From the NCBI GenBank assembly GCA_021443045.1, contig JABUUT010000051.1:1964-17776 (forward strand): a DNA stretch of 15,813 nt. The letters are read 5' to 3'. Under the pieces are notes generated by a model. It was not told where the DNA came from, searched no databases, and worked only from the letters and a program-made list of their open reading frames with translations. Positions 13,681-15,813 of this stretch are shown in pieces. Made by a program: the position numbers and the translations under genes. This stretch comes from Fibrobacteraceae bacterium (GTDB lineage: Bacteria; Fibrobacterota; Fibrobacteria; Fibrobacterales; Fibrobacteraceae). Position 1 is the stretch's first letter. Every line of letters starts with the position of its first letter.

Positions 13681-13774
13681 ATTATCCCAAAGCGGAACAC
13701 TCCAAGTTGGAATGATAGTCTAACCTTTTTTAAGCTCATGTGTCAGTTAAAACGAAAAAACGACGATTACCCAA

Positions 13775-14827
13775 TTATTTTTTGGAATCGTGGATTTGGA
13801 ATATGTTTTCGCGTATGGGCTTTATTCTCAAAAGCACAAGTGTAAACCCTACGGCAATCGTTATGCAAATACTGGTTTGGAACAACGTGTAATGAGCCAA
13901 AGGTATGTGGTTGAGGAGTGCGAAGGCTTTCCAATTGGATGTCGAGTATTCAACGGAATGAACGCAATAGAGAACCAGGCTGTAGCGTCCGCAGAAATTC
14001 ACAAAACGCCAAAAGCCACTTGCTTTGGATTCCGCAGTATTGTCCTCGGCCTTGGTGCTTACGAATTTTACGAGAACGAACAGCACTGCCGTTGCCCCTA
14101 GTGCTCCGAAAAAATCAAGGATGAAACCCGATCCAAAAGAAACTCCCGCCATACCGGTGAAGGAATAGGCGAGACAGTAAAGCCAGATAAGGGAAAGAAA
14201 CGGAAACCAGTGACGAAGTGCGGAGCCGTTGAAAAACTCGAATCTCCGCAGTAGGGTGCCGGCATAGACATACGCTATTGCTGGCAGGGATTGTAAAATG
14301 CAAAAGGGTGAAGGAATAATTTTATACAAGAATATTCCTGCGAAGGCGACCGTTGTGACCAGGGCTATTTGAAGTGAAATAGATTTTGTATAGTTCAAGA
14401 GCGACACTACGGCCAGTCTTGCCCAGAAAAGGGCCAGCACGAACCAAAGGACTCCGACTTGTGACGGAGACCCATTCGAAAAAATTCCAGTGTCGTATCT
14501 GAGTCCAAGTAAATAGGCGAAAACGACTCCCTGTGTGTAGGAGCCATCCGCATAGGATATATGGCGCAGGTCTTCCAAGAAGGCAAAAGCGCAGATGAAC
14601 AAAGCGGTGAATCCGTATGGGACCAATAGGCGTTTTGCGCTCAATCGGATTTCCTCTGCCAGCGGGCGGGTTTTGAGAAAATACCCCGAGACGAAAAAGA
14701 ACAGGGGCATGTGGAACGAGCTGATGATTGTGCCCCAAAATCTCGGAATCTCGCAGTGGCCAATGATTACAGCAAGAATGGCTATTCCCTTAAGAATGTC
14801 GAAGGTATTGTCGCGTATAGTGGACAT
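13775..14827 (-). CDS. Membrane acyltransferase, family 3
   Basis: Members of this family move acyl groups, often acetyl, onto exported sugars such as O-antigen, peptidoglycan or exopolysaccharide. The 350-residue form starting at 14827 begins MSTIRDNTFDILKGIAILAV and carries the family's conserved His24 (VIIGH) and the element SFHMPLFFFVSGYF (37-50) with His39, then RLLVPYGF. About ten hydrophobic helices follow, and the C-terminus is basic. An in-frame ATG at 14890 would add 21 residues, but GGGAG lies 5 bp before the ATG at 14827 and none lies before the other, so the shorter start is chosen. The substrate is unknown; no glycosyltransferase or polysaccharide genes are beside it. It is a single minus-strand gene converging on the Fn3 lipoprotein gene. 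Confidence 0.9.
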   Translation of the reverse strand: MSTIRDNTFDILKGIAILAVIIGHCEIPRFWGTIISSFHMPLFFFVSGYFLKTRPLAEEIRLSAKRLLVPYGFTALFICAFAFLEDLRHISYADGSYTQGVVFAYLLGLRYDTGIFSNGSPSQVGVLWFVLALFWARLAVVSLLNYTKSISLQIALVTTVAFAGIFLYKIIPSPFCILQSLPAIAYVYAGTLLRRFEFFNGSALRHWFPFLSLIWLYCLAYSFTGMAGVSFGSGFILDFFGALGATAVLFVLVKFVSTKAEDNTAESKASGFWRFVNFCGRYSLVLYCVHSVEYSTSNWKAFALLNHIPLAHYTLFQTSICITIAVGFTLVLLRIKPIRENIFQIHDSKK

Positions 14828-14896
14828 TGGATCTCCCGATAAAAAAAGGCGTGGAATCGCCGTACTCACCGTAATCGAGGTCCTAGACATAACCTA

Positions 14897-14965
14897 AATG
14901 CAAAGCAAGCAACAACGACCCACGCCCCAATCGGGACGTGAGTTCCTTGCCTACTCTCTTGCATT
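14897..14965 (-). promoter_or_regulatory. Possible structured leader upstream of the acyltransferase gene
   Basis: Three nested helices: AATGCAA (14897-14903) / TTGCATT (14959-14965); GCAAG (14905-14909) / CTTGC (14946-14950); CACG-c-CCC (14921-14928) / GGG-a-CGTG (14933-14940) with an AATC loop. On the minus strand it would sit in the 5' untranslated region of the acyltransferase gene, ending about 70 nt before its start. It matches no riboswitch class I know. It is not a tRNA, as no T-arm is present. Confidence 0.3.
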
Positions 14966-15104
14966 CTGAAATTGTCTAGGTTTCGATTACAAGAATAGAG
15001 CAAATACTCTTATTTCATGGAATAATATAACTACTCTAAAGAAACTTTTTGGGGGAGGAAATCAACAAATGAGTGTCAAAATATGAAAAGAAGATAGAAT
15101 GATT

Positions 15105-15136
15105 CCTCTAGCATTGATTTCAATCATTTTTAGAGG
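15105..15136 (-). terminator. Stem-loop after the partial FISUMP gene
   Basis: CCTCTA (15105-15110) pairs with TAGAGG (15131-15136), with an inner stem ATTG (15113-15116) / CAAT (15121-15124). It lies 22 bp past the FISUMP stop on the minus strand. No clear T-run follows, so this is a weak terminator or an RNA-stabilising 3' hairpin. GCACCTCTAAA, on the same side, recurs near other hairpins in the window. Confidence 0.35.
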
Positions 15137-15158
15137 TGCCCTTATGCGTAATAACCAG

Positions 15159-15813
15159 CTAGTCCTTGAGGCAACGGACGGAAATCGCGAAGTCCTTGTA
15201 GTCCATGTAATGTCCAACGTTGTCGAAGTCGCAGTAGAAGTCCCAGTAGTACGCGTAGTTGGAATCGTTCTCGGTAGAAATCCAGAAGTAGGCGTAGTAG
15301 CCGGCACCGCTGAAGCTACCATCGCTTTGGCGGTAGCCCACAGGAAGAACAGAAAAGCCGTAGGAATCAGTACCGTTGCCACCGTTGTACCAGCCGCTAG
15401 TGGATTTCAGCTTTGTACCCGCGGTACTGGCTCCGCCCACAGCTGTCCACAAGGTGTTCCACTCGGTGTCATTGGGCAGGTGCCAGCCCTCGGGGCATAC
15501 GCCCCGAACGGTGCCGCTGGGGGAGCAGGTTTTGCCATAACCGCAGCCCTTGCCCGCCATCGAGAACTGGGCGGCACTGTCCATGGCGGCAGCCCAGGTG
15601 TACAAGCGACCGTTCTTGGTGCAGGAGTCAGCCTTGTCGTTGTAGCAATAACTTTTGGCAGTTCCCTCGTTGTATTCGTAGTTCAAGTTCTCCGCCATCC
15701 AGGTCTGGGTGCCGATGGTCACCGTCTTGTAGGTCTGACCATCGCGATTGTCGATAAGAGTATTTGCCGAAGGATTGTAGATGCTTGAATCATCAATATC
15801 AGAAGTTCCTTTT
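15159..15813 (-). CDS. FISUMP-domain protein, 5' end outside the window
   Basis: The frame stays open from the stop codon at 15161-15159 to the right edge, so at least 217 codons are visible and the true start lies outside. The visible part begins GTSDIDDSSIYNPSANTLID and continues NRDGQTYKTVTIGTQTWMAENLNY, the classic start of a FISUMP domain. Then come SYCYND, CTKNGRLYTWAAAMDSA, CPEGWHLPNDTEW, YGFSVLPVGYR, FWISTE and the end SVRCLKD. It is much closer to the standard FISUMP pattern than the paralogue at 174-1301. The missing N-terminus probably holds a signal peptide or lipobox. The role of these proteins is unknown; a cell-surface location is inferred. The GTG at 15722 should not be taken as the start. 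Confidence 0.93.
   Translation of the reverse strand, partial: KGTSDIDDSSIYNPSANTLIDNRDGQTYKTVTIGTQTWMAENLNYEYNEGTAKSYCYNDKADSCTKNGRLYTWAAAMDSAAQFSMAGKGCGYGKTCSPSGTVRGVCPEGWHLPNDTEWNTLWTAVGGASTAGTKLKSTSGWYNGGNGTDSYGFSVLPVGYRQSDGSFSGAGYYAYFWISTENDSNYAYYWDFYCDFDNVGHYMDYKDFAISVRCLKD

Larger units (their letters stand above)
13412..13774. other. Intergenic region with two terminators and a candidate RNA
   Basis: Between two converging genes. It contains the plus-strand terminator (13435-13468), a minus-strand terminator (13501-13533) and, upstream of the latter on the minus strand, a strongly structured segment up to about 13680. No open reading frame of note is seen. The region lacks the heptamer and palindrome repeats seen in the other gaps. 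Confidence 0.7.
14828..15158. other. Intergenic region between acyltransferase and FISUMP gene
   Basis: Contains a possible three-helix structure (14897-14965), an AT-rich stretch (14985-15045), a strong but apparently unused ribosome-binding sequence GGGGGAGG (15051-15058) before two tiny frames, and a nested stem-loop after the FISUMP stop (15105-15136). No gene of normal size is supported. Confidence 0.6.

Noticed and set aside
14828..14890. The upstream ATG at 14890 as the start of the acyltransferase
   Set aside because: It has no ribosome-binding site, and the added 21 residues do not resemble the family's N-terminus, while GGGAG precedes the ATG at 14827.
15720..15722. GTG as the start codon of the right-edge FISUMP gene
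   Set aside because: The frame remains open to the window edge and the codons upstream encode LIDNRDGQTYKT, which is part of the FISUMP domain.
15099..15788. A 229-codon plus-strand frame over the right-edge FISUMP gene
   Set aside because: It is antisense to a clear FISUMP coding sequence, is of low complexity (Val, Ala, Gly) and has no good start context.

Overview
The window looks like chromosomal DNA of a Fibrobacter species or a close relative. It holds two FISUMP-domain proteins (Fibrobacter succinogenes major paralogous domain, with the motifs CPEGWHLP, YGFSV/YGFTV and SVRC), and a lipoprotein with the poly-serine/lysine linker after the lipobox that is typical of Fibrobacter surface proteins. 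The elongation factor G resembles the spirochaete/planctomycete/mitochondrial type. The assignment rests on recognising these families; no database search was run.

Layout: (1) 1-173, repeat-rich edge. (2) 174-1301, minus strand, secreted FISUMP protein. (3) 1382-6765, plus strand, a tight six-gene run with gaps from -4 to 20 bp: purU, a three-TM protein, pyrE, a lipoprotein, an exported beta-barrel-like protein and a DEAD-box RNA helicase. (4) 6766-7028, repeats ending exactly at the map start codon. (5) 7029-8787, map, a small conserved-looking protein and an EcsC-like protein, probably one operon. (6) 8788-9426, a mosaic of intergenic repeats, a terminator and the fusA promoter. (7) 9427-11550, fusA (EF-G), followed by a strong terminator. 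(8) 11551-11965, a second copy of one structured repeat, an 86-bp palindromic element and a promoter. (9) 11966-13411, an Fn3-containing lipoprotein with its own terminator. (10) 13412-13774, a candidate minus-strand structured RNA. (11) 13775-14827, minus strand, a family 3 membrane acyltransferase. (12) 14828-15158, a possible structured leader. (13) 15159-15813, minus strand, a FISUMP protein cut off by the right edge of the window.

The genes are mostly housekeeping (one-carbon/purine and pyrimidine metabolism, RNA remodelling, N-terminal Met removal, translocation) mixed with envelope proteins. No phage, CRISPR, toxin-antitoxin or defence locus is visible. The unusual content is between the genes: a short repeat family whose flanks are conserved while the central palindrome differs in every copy, phase-keeping 7-bp tracts that run up to a start codon and supply a stop codon, a perfect 59-bp inverted repeat about 9 kb apart, and a candidate RNA with two mutually exclusive helices.
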